A DNA stretch of 64,000 nucleotides. It comes from Rhypophila decipiens. Lineage: Eukaryota > Ascomycota > Sordariomycetes > Sordariales > Naviculisporaceae. Shown piece by piece: positions 34,101 through 44,600 of the stretch (position 1 is its first letter; each line of letters starts with the position of its first letter). The position numbers were made by a program, and so were the translations under genes. The stretch covers positions 1-64,000 of the forward strand of contig MU858089.1 of NCBI GenBank assembly GCA_033297075.1. Reading direction: 5' to 3'. The notes below the pieces were generated by a model that was given only the letters and a program-made list of their open reading frames with translations, searched no databases and had not been told where the DNA came from.

Positions 34101-37100
34101 GGTCCATGGCTTCCCGTCCTTCCTGCCTCTGATTGATGGCAGTGAGCCGGATGTCTCCAAGCTGTCTCCAGTCGTTGTTCAGCTCGGCCTGGCTTCCTTC
34201 GAGATGGCTCTCGCAAGACTCTGGACTTCATGGGGCATCAAGCCTGCCGTGGTCCTCGGTCACAGCCTGGGAGAGTATGCCGCTCTCAACATTGCCGGCG
34301 TCCTTTCTGCCAGCGACACCATCTATCTCGTCGGAGCCCGTGCTCAGCTGCTGATGGACAAATGCACGGCTGGCACTCATGCCATGCTCGCCACCATGGG
34401 CTCTGTCTCGGCTGTCACCGAAGCTCTTGGCGACAAGGCAAAGGGGGTCAACATCGCCTGCATCAACGGCCCGCGAGAGACTGTGCTGAGCGGCGAGGCC
34501 GGCTTGATGACTGAGCTCGCCCAGCACCTCACCGGTGCCGGTTTCAAGTGCACTCAGCTCCGTGTGCCGTTTGCATTCCACTCTGCCCAGGTTGAGCCCA
34601 TCCTGGACGACTTCGAGAAGTTGGCCCGCTCTGTCCAGTTCAGCGCCCCCAAGGTCCCAGTCATCTCTCCTCTTCTTGGCAAGCTTGTCGAGGGCGAGCG
34701 CATCGATGCCACCTACCTCCGCAACCACGCCCGTGAGGCTGTGGATTTCCTCGGCGGCCTGGTATCAGCCCAGCAGTCGGGTGCCATCGATGAGAAGACG
34801 GTCTGGCTTGAGGTCGGACCTCACCCCGTCTGCGCCGGCATGGTCAAGGCCGCCTTCGGTGTTGCCACCGTTGCTGTGCCCACGCTTCGTCGCAACGAGT
34901 CGTGCTACAAGACTCTTACGAGCAGTCTGTGCACCCTCCACACCACGGGTCTCAACATCGACTTCAACGAGTACCACCGCGACTTCAAGAGCTCGGTGCG
35001 TCTGCTCGATCTTCCAAGCTACTCGTACGACGAGAAGAACTACTGGCTCCAGTACTCTGGTGATTGGTGTCTCTCCAAGAACCGTGTTGGGTCTGCAAGC
35101 CCCCAGAAGGCCATTGCCGCGGCAAAGCCCAAGCTGTCGACGACGTCTGTGCAAAAGATCATCAGGGAAGAGGTCAAGGGTGATGTTGCCATCGTCGAGA
35201 TTGAGTCGGATCTCGCCGAGCCCAAGCTCCGCAATGCCGTCTCGGGCCATCTTGTCAACGGCGCGCCCCTCTGTCCCTCGTCCCTTTACGGAGACATGGC
35301 CATCACAGTCTGTGACTATGCCTACAAGCTGCTCCGCCCCGAGGCGCAGAACATCGGCTGCAATGTTGCCCACATGGAGGTGCCCAAGACGCTCATCTTC
35401 AACGAGGGCAAGAGCCACATCCTCAGACTCACCGTCACGGCCAACGCCAAGCTGGGCCATGCCGACCTTGTCTTCCACACGGGCGAAGGCGCCAAGAAGA
35501 TCGAGCACGCCATGTGCAAGGTCTACTTCAACAGCACCGAGGACTGGCAGAACGAGTTTGATCGGGTCGCCTACCTGATCAAATCCCGCATCGAGGCTCT
35601 CCAGGAGGCCGAGAGACGCGGAACCGCTTCCAAGATCGGTCGCGGCCTTGCCTACAAGCTCTTCACTGCTCTTGTCGACTACAACCCCCGGTACCGCGGC
35701 ATGGAGGAGGTCATCCTTGACAGCGAAACCTGTGAGGCCACTGCCAAGATCAAGTTCCAGACCACTGCCGAGGATGGAACCTACCACTTCTCGCCTTACC
35801 ACATCGACAGTCTTTGCCACATCTCAGGCTTCATCATCAATGGCACCGATGCTGTCGACTCACGGGAGCAGGTCTACATCTCTCACGGATGGGGCTCTCT
35901 GCGCTTCACCGAGATGCCCGACCCCAGCAAGGAGTACCGCAGCTACATCCGCATGCAGCCCGTCAAGGGAAGCAAGGTCATGGCTGGCGACGTCTACGTC
36001 TTTGACGGCGACAGGATTATCGGCATGACTGGCGACCTCAAGTTCCAGGCCATCCCACGCAAGGTTCTCAACATGATGCTTCCACCACGCGGCGCGCTGG
36101 CTGCCTCTGCTGCTCCAGCTCGCGCAGCACCTGCGGCCAAGCCTTCGTCGGCCAAGACTGCTGCCCCTGCCAAGACCCAGAGGAAGAAGGAGACGGTAAC
36201 GCCTTCCAACATCTCCAAGGTCAACCAGAAGCTCAAGAGCGTGGTCACCGAGGTCATGGACATCCTTGCCAAGGAGGTTGGCTGCAGCCACGATGAGCTT
36301 GCCGACAACATCGCCTTCACCGACCTTGGCGTCGACTCGCTCATGTCTCTGACCGTCAGCGGCAGGATCCGTGAGGACATGGATCTGGACATCGACTCGC
36401 ACGCCTTCGTCGACCATCCCACCATCGGCGCATTCAAGAGCTACCTGCAGCAATACGAGACATCGGGCCGCAAGAACGTGAGCATCTCGTCGGGTGATTC
36501 AGACAGCCTGTCGGATGACGAGTCGCCCGAGATCGAGTCCGATTCCAACGTCACGACCCCTCTTGATGACAGTGATGCCGGTTCCGTCAAGGGTGACTGC
36601 AAGGAGGCAAGCGGTAGCAATGAGGAGCTGCAGAGCATCATCCGCAACACCATTGCCCAGGAGATGGCCGTCGAGGTTGACGAGATCATGGCCGCACCCG
36701 ATCTCGCCAACCTTGGCATGGACTCTCTCATGAGTCTGTCCATTCTCGGCACTCTGAGAGAGAAGACTGGCATGAACATCCCCTCTGATCTCTTCGTGTC
36801 GAACCCATCGCTGAAGAGCGTGGAGCGTGCCCTTGGCATCTCGGATGCTCCCAAGAAGGCCCCCGCTCCTGCGAAGGAGTCGTCTCCCAAAGCTGCCGCT
36901 ACTTCTGCCCCCGCCCCGAAGTACCCCAGGATTGGACTTGAAGAGCCTTGCCCGCCCAAGCCACCCAGGCCTACAGCAATCGTCGACGCCTATCCTCACC
37001 GCAAGGCTTCTTCAGTTCTTCTCTCGGGAAGCCATCGCACGGCAACCAAGCATCTGTTCATGATTCCCGACGGCAGCGGATCCGCAACTTCGTACACCGA

Positions 37101-37836
37101 GATTGCCGACGTCGGCGGGGAGTGGGCCGTCTGGGGTCTCTTCTCTCCCTTCATGAAGACGCCAGAGGAGTACAAGTGCGGCGTCTACGGCATGGCGGCC
37201 AAGTTCATCGAGGAGATGAAGCGACGTCAACCTACCGGCCCCTACTCGCTGGCCGGCTGGAGCGCAGGCGGCGTCATCGCCTACGAGATTGTCAACCAGC
37301 TTACCAAGGCCAACGAGAAGGTCGACAACCTGGTCATCATTGACGCGCCCTGCCCAGTCACCATCGAGCCCCTTCCTCAAGGTCTGCACGCTTGGTTCGC
37401 CTCCATCGGCTTGCTCGGTGACGGCGACGACAAGAAGGTTCCCCCATGGCTCCTCCCCCACTTCTCTGCCTCGGTCACTGCCTTGAGCAACTACGACGCC
37501 GAGCCGATCCCCAAGGAGAAGTGCCCCAACGTCATGGCCATCTGGTGCGAGCACGGTGTCTGCAAGCTGCCCACAGATCCTCGCCCCGAGCCCTACCCCA
37601 AGGGCCACGCTCTTTTCCTCCTGGACAACAGGTCCGACTTTGGCCCCAACAGGTGGGACGAGTATCTTGATGTCAACAAGATGCAGTTCAGGCACATGCC
37701 CGGTAACCATTTCTCCATGATGCATGACGATGAGGTATGTTATTCACAATGTCCACGAGACGGAACACATCATGCTAACCCAATACTTGCACAGGCCAAG
37801 GTCCTCGGTGGCTTCCTCAAGGAGGCCCTTTTGTAA
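31139..37836 (+). CDS. Non-reducing polyketide synthase, SAT-KS-AT-PT-ACP-ACP-TE
   Basis: Four exons (31139-31431, 31493-31784, 31843-37734, 37795-37836) give 2172 aa. Domains and catalytic residues: SAT about 5-250 (GLCSG, Cys119; probable His245 in GPYHARHL); KS about 380-815 (DTACSSS Cys553, His688, His731); malonyl AT about 911-1215 (GHSLGEYAA Ser1003); product template about 1300-1600 (His1331 in HLVNGAPLCPSS, Asp1517 in PYHIDSL); ACP1 (Ser1694 in GVDSLMSL); ACP2 (Ser1823 in GMDSLMSL); TE or Claisen-cyclase about 1930-2165 (GWSAGG Ser2002, Asp2029, His2151). There are no reducing or methyltransferase domains, so the product is an unreduced aromatic polyketide. The enzyme condenses an acyl starter with malonyl units, and the PT domain sets the first ring closures. 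The size and tandem ACPs match makers of naphthalene or naphthopyrone pigments and precursors of the CTB1/PksA/melanin types. The exact product is not decidable by eye. Every catalytic residue looks intact. Confidence 0.95.
37735..37794 (+). other. In-frame 60-nt last intron of the PKS
   Basis: It has a GTATGT donor, a TGCTAAC branch-like sequence inside and a CACAG acceptor. Its length is a multiple of three and it contains no stop, so retention would insert 20 residues right after the TE catalytic-His region instead of truncating the protein. Removal gives the conserved ending HDDEAKVLGGFL, so splicing is the preferred model. Confidence 0.8.
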
Positions 37837-38162
37837 AACAAGACACACATGACGGATGATGTTTGCCAAGATAATGGACGGTGTAATGCTCTGGATGAGG
37901 GGGAACAGGCAAGGAAAGAGGACAATGTCGTCCACGACTATTTTCCCTGCTTCGCTTCTCCATTATTGTTCTAATTTTTGTCTTTTTTTTTTCTTGTAAT
38001 CATTTTCAGCTTCTTCTGTTCTGCATCTTTCCTTTGGGGTGGGTGGGTCACTGGACCTTTGGCTAGCAGGACCGATTTAGCTGCCGCCTTTTTTCTTGTC
38101 TTTATATCTCTTTTGCATGCCTTTGGATTTGAGTATGGCTCTTTGGTTCCAGGAATTTGGCG

Positions 38163-38239
38163 TTTTTTTTTTTTTTTTTGGTTTTTTCTATGCGAAAGAC
38201 CGTTGTATTTCAGTGTGCTTTTATTCTTTTTTTTTTTTT
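38163..38239. repeat. Poly-T tracts downstream of the PKS
   Basis: Runs of 17 T (38163-38179) and 13 T (38227-38239) lie in a generally T-rich segment about 330-400 bp after the PKS stop. They may belong to the transcript's 3' region or be a simple homopolymer expansion. Confidence 0.7.
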
Positions 38240-38255
38240 CTGTCTAATAGCATTT

Positions 38256-38308
38256 GCACACACACTCGCACACTCACACACAACTTTACACAGAACAGAA
38301 CACACAGT
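38256..38308. repeat. Imperfect CA microsatellite
   Basis: Repeated CACACA units interrupted by CTCG, TC and AACTTTA, directly after the T tracts. A simple sequence repeat with no coding role. Confidence 0.75.
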
Positions 38309-39370
38309 TATGTTTCATAGACAGATTGAACTTTTTACTTACCTTGTTCATTCATCCCTTCTTTCCTCTCTGCCATATGTAGTGTTTCTATGAGGAATAA
38401 CACTACATTGTTTAAACCTGCTCCTCAACTGTGACGTGTTTACCCAAGTAAATGTCCCATATGAGTAATATTAACCCATCGTCTTGGAACCTGGATCTTT
38501 CGGCTCCTTGTAGAATCTCTTACGATGACACGTAGTTTATGGTGGCTTAGATAGCTGCATAGAGCTCATTGTTGACTTGTTTTGTTCCCCTTGACAGTGC
38601 ACCCATCCAACAACACAAATATGCTCATAATCAGTGACAAGAATAGTACCCCCTAACAGTTGATGGTCTTGTTTATGCCTTTGACAAGAGCCAAGAGACA
38701 TAATTGTCTGGATACAGCACCTTCTTGTGTTCCCGACATGTCGTACAGTGTATGTGAGTGAATCCACAAGATGCTCAAGATAAAGACTTTTTGAAGATGT
38801 CAGCTTGTTTCGGATATAGAGAATATTTCTTACCTACATGAAAGAACCTACTTTACTTATCTTTCTCGATGATTTATTTTAGATCTTGCTTGGTAACCAG
38901 ATCCGTCCGAGATATTGCCGTTCTAACGAGCGGACCAGACCTCGCCCGGTTCAGCCTCCGGACCGCTCGTGTCTGTCCTACCTTCTGGCGGCAGGAAAAT
39001 CACCCGGAGTGAGCAAGCAAGGCACGATATTATCAGCCCACCGTGTTCATGCCCGGTCAGATGAATTATCCGAGTTGCGACCCTGATGGGGATTAGTTGC
39101 GACCTCGCACAGGTTCAGGGTCCTTGTCGTGCGTGCGTCCTCACTGCTTATGGGATGTAACTAACTAACTGGCGATGATGGTGGTGTGTATGGGTAAGCG
39201 GCAGGAGCAAACAAACTGCCTCGCCCCAGCACGGCAGTGACATCCGGAGTGGTGAGATTACGACTCTGCGTTGTTGATGTCTGGAGGGCCCACCCGTCTT
39301 TCGTACATGATAACATCCAAGTAAGTGTTGGACCAACAACAAAAAAGAAAGCGCAAAAGGAAATGGAAAT

Positions 39371-39475
39371 GCCCCACAACATGATTGAACTGTTGACCTT
39401 CGCATGGACCTGATAGAACCTCTGGTTCTAGAAATTCTATTAGTACGACGCTCTAACCAGCTGAGCTAGCAGGGC
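39371..39475 (-). tRNA. tRNA-Ile(AAU) with a 32-nt intron, possibly decaying
   Basis: The minus strand reads a full cloverleaf. The acceptor stem GCCCTGC (39475-39469) pairs with GTGGGGC (39377-39371), including two G-U pairs, and is followed by a discriminator A at 39370. The D arm is GCTC-AGCTGGTTA-GAGC. The anticodon stem TCGTA/TGCGA encloses loop CTAATA with anticodon AAT. The GAGCGTCGTACTAATA and CGAAGGTC stretches are typical of fungal tRNA-Ile(AAU). A 32-nt insertion follows loop position 37, the usual intron site, and contains a perfect 7-bp hairpin (TAGAACC/GGTTCTA). The T arm is weak: four of five pairs form, and the nearly invariant G53-C61 pair is G-A, with loop TTCAATC. It may be a functional divergent gene or a pseudogene. 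Confidence 0.65.
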
Positions 39476-40840
39476 TCATCTTTGTTGCTTATTTAAAGTT
39501 CGGTGGAAGTGGTACTTGAACCTTCGGAGGGCTTGCTTCCATCTTTGTTCCCGCGCGCCTCACATGCGAGTAACTGAGGTTAGGATCCGGCCGGTCAGCT
39601 CTACCAACATCGGCTTATTTGCATAGAGTGACAGACCCTTTGCAGGTGAAAAACTGTTGAACAATACATTCGGATTGCTCGGTCAGCGCTGGGTGGCTCG
39701 GATTAGATTTCCAGATGTCTGACGCGGCCTTACAGACAAACACGACGAGCTAGATACCCTTCCGTTGGTTTGTTCTTGGGGACTAACTGGAGGTATGCGT
39801 ATCCCGTCGTTGCCCACTGAGAGAGCTGGCAGAGTTCTCACATCATCCTCCAAAGATGACTGCAGTTTAAACGGACCGGAGCTTCCCCGGGACCACAGAT
39901 AACCGTCCGCCCCAACAGACCACCATTCTTGAACCCACACAACCAACACAATAGCAATACATGAACTGATCATCAACATCGCTTATCGAACCATGATGCC
40001 AACATGTGGCACGCTCAAAGGGCCATAAGCCTGCGACCGTCTCTTGGACAAGATAAGTCAAGATCAAACCCACATGTATGCTTCACACCTAGGTGAATTA
40101 CTTTTCATGCCCATTTCCGCCGAGCTCACATCTCCCAGACGGGAGTATGTGCTTCCCGATTGGCAAATTTACCCATAACAGCTATATTCGTATCTCTCTC
40201 CCCTCCAACGTTGCCACGTTCTGCCGCATAAGCACATGCTATACAGATAAGGGGGTCTTTGTTCCGTGTCGATGGCTATGTCTTATTCGAAAGAATGAAC
40301 AGCCATTTGACCGGTAGCTCAGAATCGTACGGTATTTGGGTTATATACTGAGTCGATTTTCTTGTTTGTAATGTTCTTTCCTTTCTTGCATCTATGGAAG
40401 CTTACTATTAGAGAGGCTCCGTCTCTTTAACAGCGCTAGTGAAGTGTGTTACCCGGGCAACAACGCAGAATGATACAGAAGGGTAAAGGGGTATTTTGGT
40501 AAGGTAGTCTAATATATTCCAAATAACAAAGCCCAACAAGACTCCTCGGTCAGTAATATGTCGAGCGCTGCGATGGCATCACATCATTGTGAACATTACT
40601 GAATCTTAGTTGTTACTCTTTCTCCCCGCGGGTTCTTGTTTCAGGGTGGTGCTGGTATCAATACTTATGCTGCCATACAGCCCAGACCAGACGCCGTCTA
40701 CCGGCATCAATAGATTGTAAGCCAGGTTGGTTGTTTGGGATTTGAACGAGTTAGAAACCGGCCAGCAGCTGAAGCATTTCAACAACCGGGGTCGTGAAAA
40801 CAAAGTTCCCTCACACAAACACAGCTTTTTTTCTAAGGCA

Positions 40841-40932
40841 ACACATACACACACGCACACACATGGGCACAACCATCCAGTCCACGTTGCATCTTTACAC
40901 ACGCACACGCACACGCGCAGTCAGTACACACA
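40841..40932. repeat. Two adjacent CA microsatellites
   Basis: CACACA-type repeats at about 40841-40864 and 40896-40932 with CG interruptions. On the minus strand they give a Cys-Val-rich frame (40606-40914) that is an artefact of the repeat. Confidence 0.75.
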
Positions 40933-41631
40933 GGAGATGGACACAAGGTGGAGGTAGGCAGGGTAAGGCAGATACGTCGAGTCGAGGGCTACAATGATGG
41001 GTCGGGCCTGTGTTGGTGGCAGGCAGGCAAAAATACCAGAATCCAAAGAAAAAGCGAAATTTCCCTCCAACCCTCCCCACTTCTCCCCTTTTTTGTGTTC
41101 TTGCTCCTTACATTCCCGCTCCCGTTTCCGCTGCCTACCGCTTCCCAAGATCAAATTCCTCCGACGTCGTGTACGTGTACGTGTAAGTCCAAGATTTGGG
41201 CTCGACTCCACGTGGATACGCATTACGAGCTTGGAAAGTTCAAACCAGCGTCCTTTCGTTACATTCCTTGGTCAATGCAACTAGGTACTTCCATGGGCAC
41301 CCTTGAGTGCGTGCAGCGAGACCCGGTTCCCCAGACCTATCGCGAAAGAATTCGCCACATTAGAACTTGTTGAAGGATATACCCTTCCTAGCTAAGCGCC
41401 TCCCAGACTGACTGGGCCTTGTACGAACTTTCCAGCTGTATCCAACAAAGATTCGCATCCTGCGGTGGATTTTCCCACTATCCTCACCTCATACAGTGCT
41501 GAGAATCCCAGACTCTCGATAGTTCCTCTTCATAACCGATGAACCCAAACAATTTCCTCCTCCTCAAGCCACATACTGGATCCGTCATCAAACACCCATC
41601 CTTATGTAAAGATGAAAGGGAGCTTCTAGAA

Positions 41632-41646
41632 TCATCATCATCATCA
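41632..41646. repeat. Short ATC trinucleotide repeat
   Basis: Five tandem ATC units. No associated gene. Confidence 0.7.
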
Positions 41647-44600
41647 ACCTCGTGTTCCAAATTCTCCTTTCTTGCCTCGTGGCTAACGAGACATGCGGTG
41701 ATTCCTATATCAGCTGCTACAAAGTCCGAATCGGGAAAGCCATCCTTGCATTGCGTTCAGGGTTTCTCCCTCATGACCCAACCCACTGAAAGTCCAGTTC
41801 GTGGCTTTTCCAGCCTAGGAGGAGGAGGAAGGCTGGTTGGCTAAATACCGATCAATTTGTGTTTATAGGAATCGGATGAGTGAGCCTACAGGGAGATAGA
41901 TATTTCCTCGACATAAGACCTAGGTACATATCTGGTACATACTACACGTGGGATGTCGATCGTCGACATGCACATTATCTCTACACTTTACTTTCTGAAA
42001 TTTGAGACATATAATAGACTAGATGCGAGACATGGGTAGGGAAGAGACATGCTGCTCCCGGTAAGTGAATTTAAAATACATAGGATATTGGTCCTTTGCC
42101 CTTTCTTGTAGCCGATAAACACGATGCCTGGGAAGGGGGGACCCAACTCCACATACATGTCGTCTCGTCCCAAAGAGAGTCCCACGTGGTGTCCTAGAGT
42201 CGGTATGGCTACAAATGTATGCGTGTCTCTGTTTCCTTCCAATTTTCTCCTTTTTTGTTGTTGCGCGCACGCGCGTGTGCGGATCTCTGTTGTACTAAAC
42301 AAATTAATATCTAAAATGTCGTACAAGGGCTGGAAAATATGGGCCAACAAAAATATGAGAGGTTACCAGGATGACGATGTCGTTCGGTCAGGGACAAGTC
42401 ATCTGTTGGTTCTCTTGAACAAGGTCTAACCCCGGAAAAATAATTCATGTGCACCCAAGGAGAGAGAAGATATGAATGGATCGTGGTGATCGAAGCAAGA
42501 CGGATGTTTTCCACCGTTCTGTTTCCCTCCGATCGGAGGAGGAGCAGTAACGCCTCCATGGTAAGCGATAAAGACATCTATGGCAGCCATCCCGCGGGCG
42601 AGCCCAACACGATCACATCCTTTTTCAGAGATCGCGGCTACAGACAGAGCGCCCCTCTAGATCACCTACATAGTATGATGGGAAAAAAAGCTCGTACCGT
42701 ATATTGCAAAGCTCAGAGACAACATATGCAATGAAACGTCCCACCACAGTCTTGGACATTAAAGAGACCAAAGGAAGAAGAAGAAGAAGAGAGAAAAAAA
42801 AAGGTCCCTTGTTTTCTCGATGCTGTGCATCCGAGGAAAACTACACATATCAAATGTCGTGCATCTTGGATTTGGAGCGGAAAGAAATTGACTCTGATCC
42901 GAGAACGACATCCAACCTTGTGCGAATCGTTACATTGAGGAGCCAGCCGCATACGACAAGCCCAAAGAGAATGAAACCAGTTCCTATAACTTGTTCCACA
43001 ACATGGAAGCCCCAGCCCCTACCTTGCTTTCTTCCCAACTTGAAGCTACTAGAACACGACAACGAACCTTCTTATTCCCCGTCTGTGACACCTGTTCCTC
43101 CTGGCTTTTCTTCCTCATCTTTCTTTCCCTACCCCACGAGACATGGCCAAGAAGGGCCACCCTGTCTGGCCTCTGCATTCGAGGTCAAAATTGGAGCCAA
43201 ACCCATCATGGTGTTATCTTGGCAACAAGGAAAATAGGAGTAATTCCCACGCTCCTGGAATGTCATTGGTTCTCCCATCGCTCCTCTTTGTACGAGTATC
43301 ACCATGACAACATCACTTCCACCCCAGAACAAGAAAAAAAAACTAGCTAGGTCATGGATGGGTTTCCGAGACGGCCAGCCGCATGACGGGATTTCTCCAT
43401 TGAGAGTGATGAAAGTCGCACAACCTCGTGGTTCTTGATCACGGGCCTCTCCTTGCATTGACTCTCTTATGATTGACAGCGGTGAACAAGCCAAGCAAGC
43501 AAGGCATCTTCCGAAAATAGCCAACCAGCCCCTTTTCCCAGACTCTTCCGTCCGATCTTCTTCAATCTTATCAACGGCTGATTGTTCGTCGACAAGCATT
43601 CTATCCTCCAATCCCGGTCGTCGGTCGTCGCCGTCGATTGATATGCACGAGACTCAGGGGTCAAGGATTTCGAGTTCCTCCAAGAAGAGACAAAGCAACA
43701 AATAACAAGCCACCCGTAATCGAGGAGGAGAAGAAAAAGGGCATTTTCGGGCCCTACGATGAAGGAAATGGAAACCCCAAAAGTAGACCAGCTCGTGACT
43801 GCTCGTCATAAGGTTTCCAGTTTGGATCGCTGAAAGATGGTCCGCCTTGACTTGCATGAAGTAAACAAAACCAAGGTATAAAAATACCGTAATATGATCG
43901 ATAGGAACATGTGGTATGTTGGGACCGCCTTACTACTCGCCCTTGTACCAGTCCACATGGCAGATCCATCAAGGCTCAAGGAAGCCTGCAGGAATGTCCT
44001 ATTTTCCCTACATCATCAACATTGAAGCTGGCTGCTGCACCCGCCCTCCCCCATGCTGCGTGTTTCGTGATACAAGAACTCGGGTATGCAATATCCGCAT
44101 GCCTCTCATGTCGCCGATATCGTATCCAGATACCATGCAAAGCTCTTCGCGCGCGGCCCAGCCCACATGACTCAGGGCGTGCCTGCCCCTTTGTCAATAG
44201 TTGGCCCCAGATAAGATCTGCTCTGCGCCAGGCAAAGCAAAAACCAGTGAAGCATGTAAGAAGATATGGGCAAGATCTACAGTGGCTGACAGGTTAGCAA
44301 ACCCAGCCATATCTGGAGATCCTGCTCCCGCTCCATGTGATCAAGAATTGCTATGGAAACGAGTTCCCTAGGTCCCTCGCTCGGCCCGATGCTTTCAATG
44401 TCGGAAGATTGAGAAGGACAGACTCCATCCTACAACTAAGAGATCGACTAAAGATTTCAGTTCCAGATATGGCCCTAACACGAAGTTGTCATCATGTTAA
44501 GGATGTCGGCATCTGTCGAATGAAGAGTCGCAAATCCAACGAGACCTGTGGCATTCGAGATTGTTGTTGGTCAGGGTCAAGGTGTGTAGTCCGAAGTGTG

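Noticed and set aside
33205..35820. Long antisense frames (295 and 351 codons) within the PKS
   Set aside because: Shadows of the PKS coding strand with the same biased composition; no domains.
38926..38970. Inverted repeat ACGAGCGG...CCGCTCGT downstream of the PKS
   Set aside because: Only 8-bp arms, far from any promoter, and the spacing (29 bases) does not fit a zinc-cluster dimer site.
39500..39613. Second tRNA-like sequence on the minus strand beside the tRNA-Ile gene (TTGGTAGAGC and GGTTCAAGTACC)
   Set aside because: The D-arm lacks its first strand, the T-arm has an extra base, and no consistent acceptor or anticodon stem could be drawn. At most a relic.
40606..40914. Cys-Val-rich 102-codon minus-strand frame
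   Set aside because: Produced by translation of the CA microsatellites.
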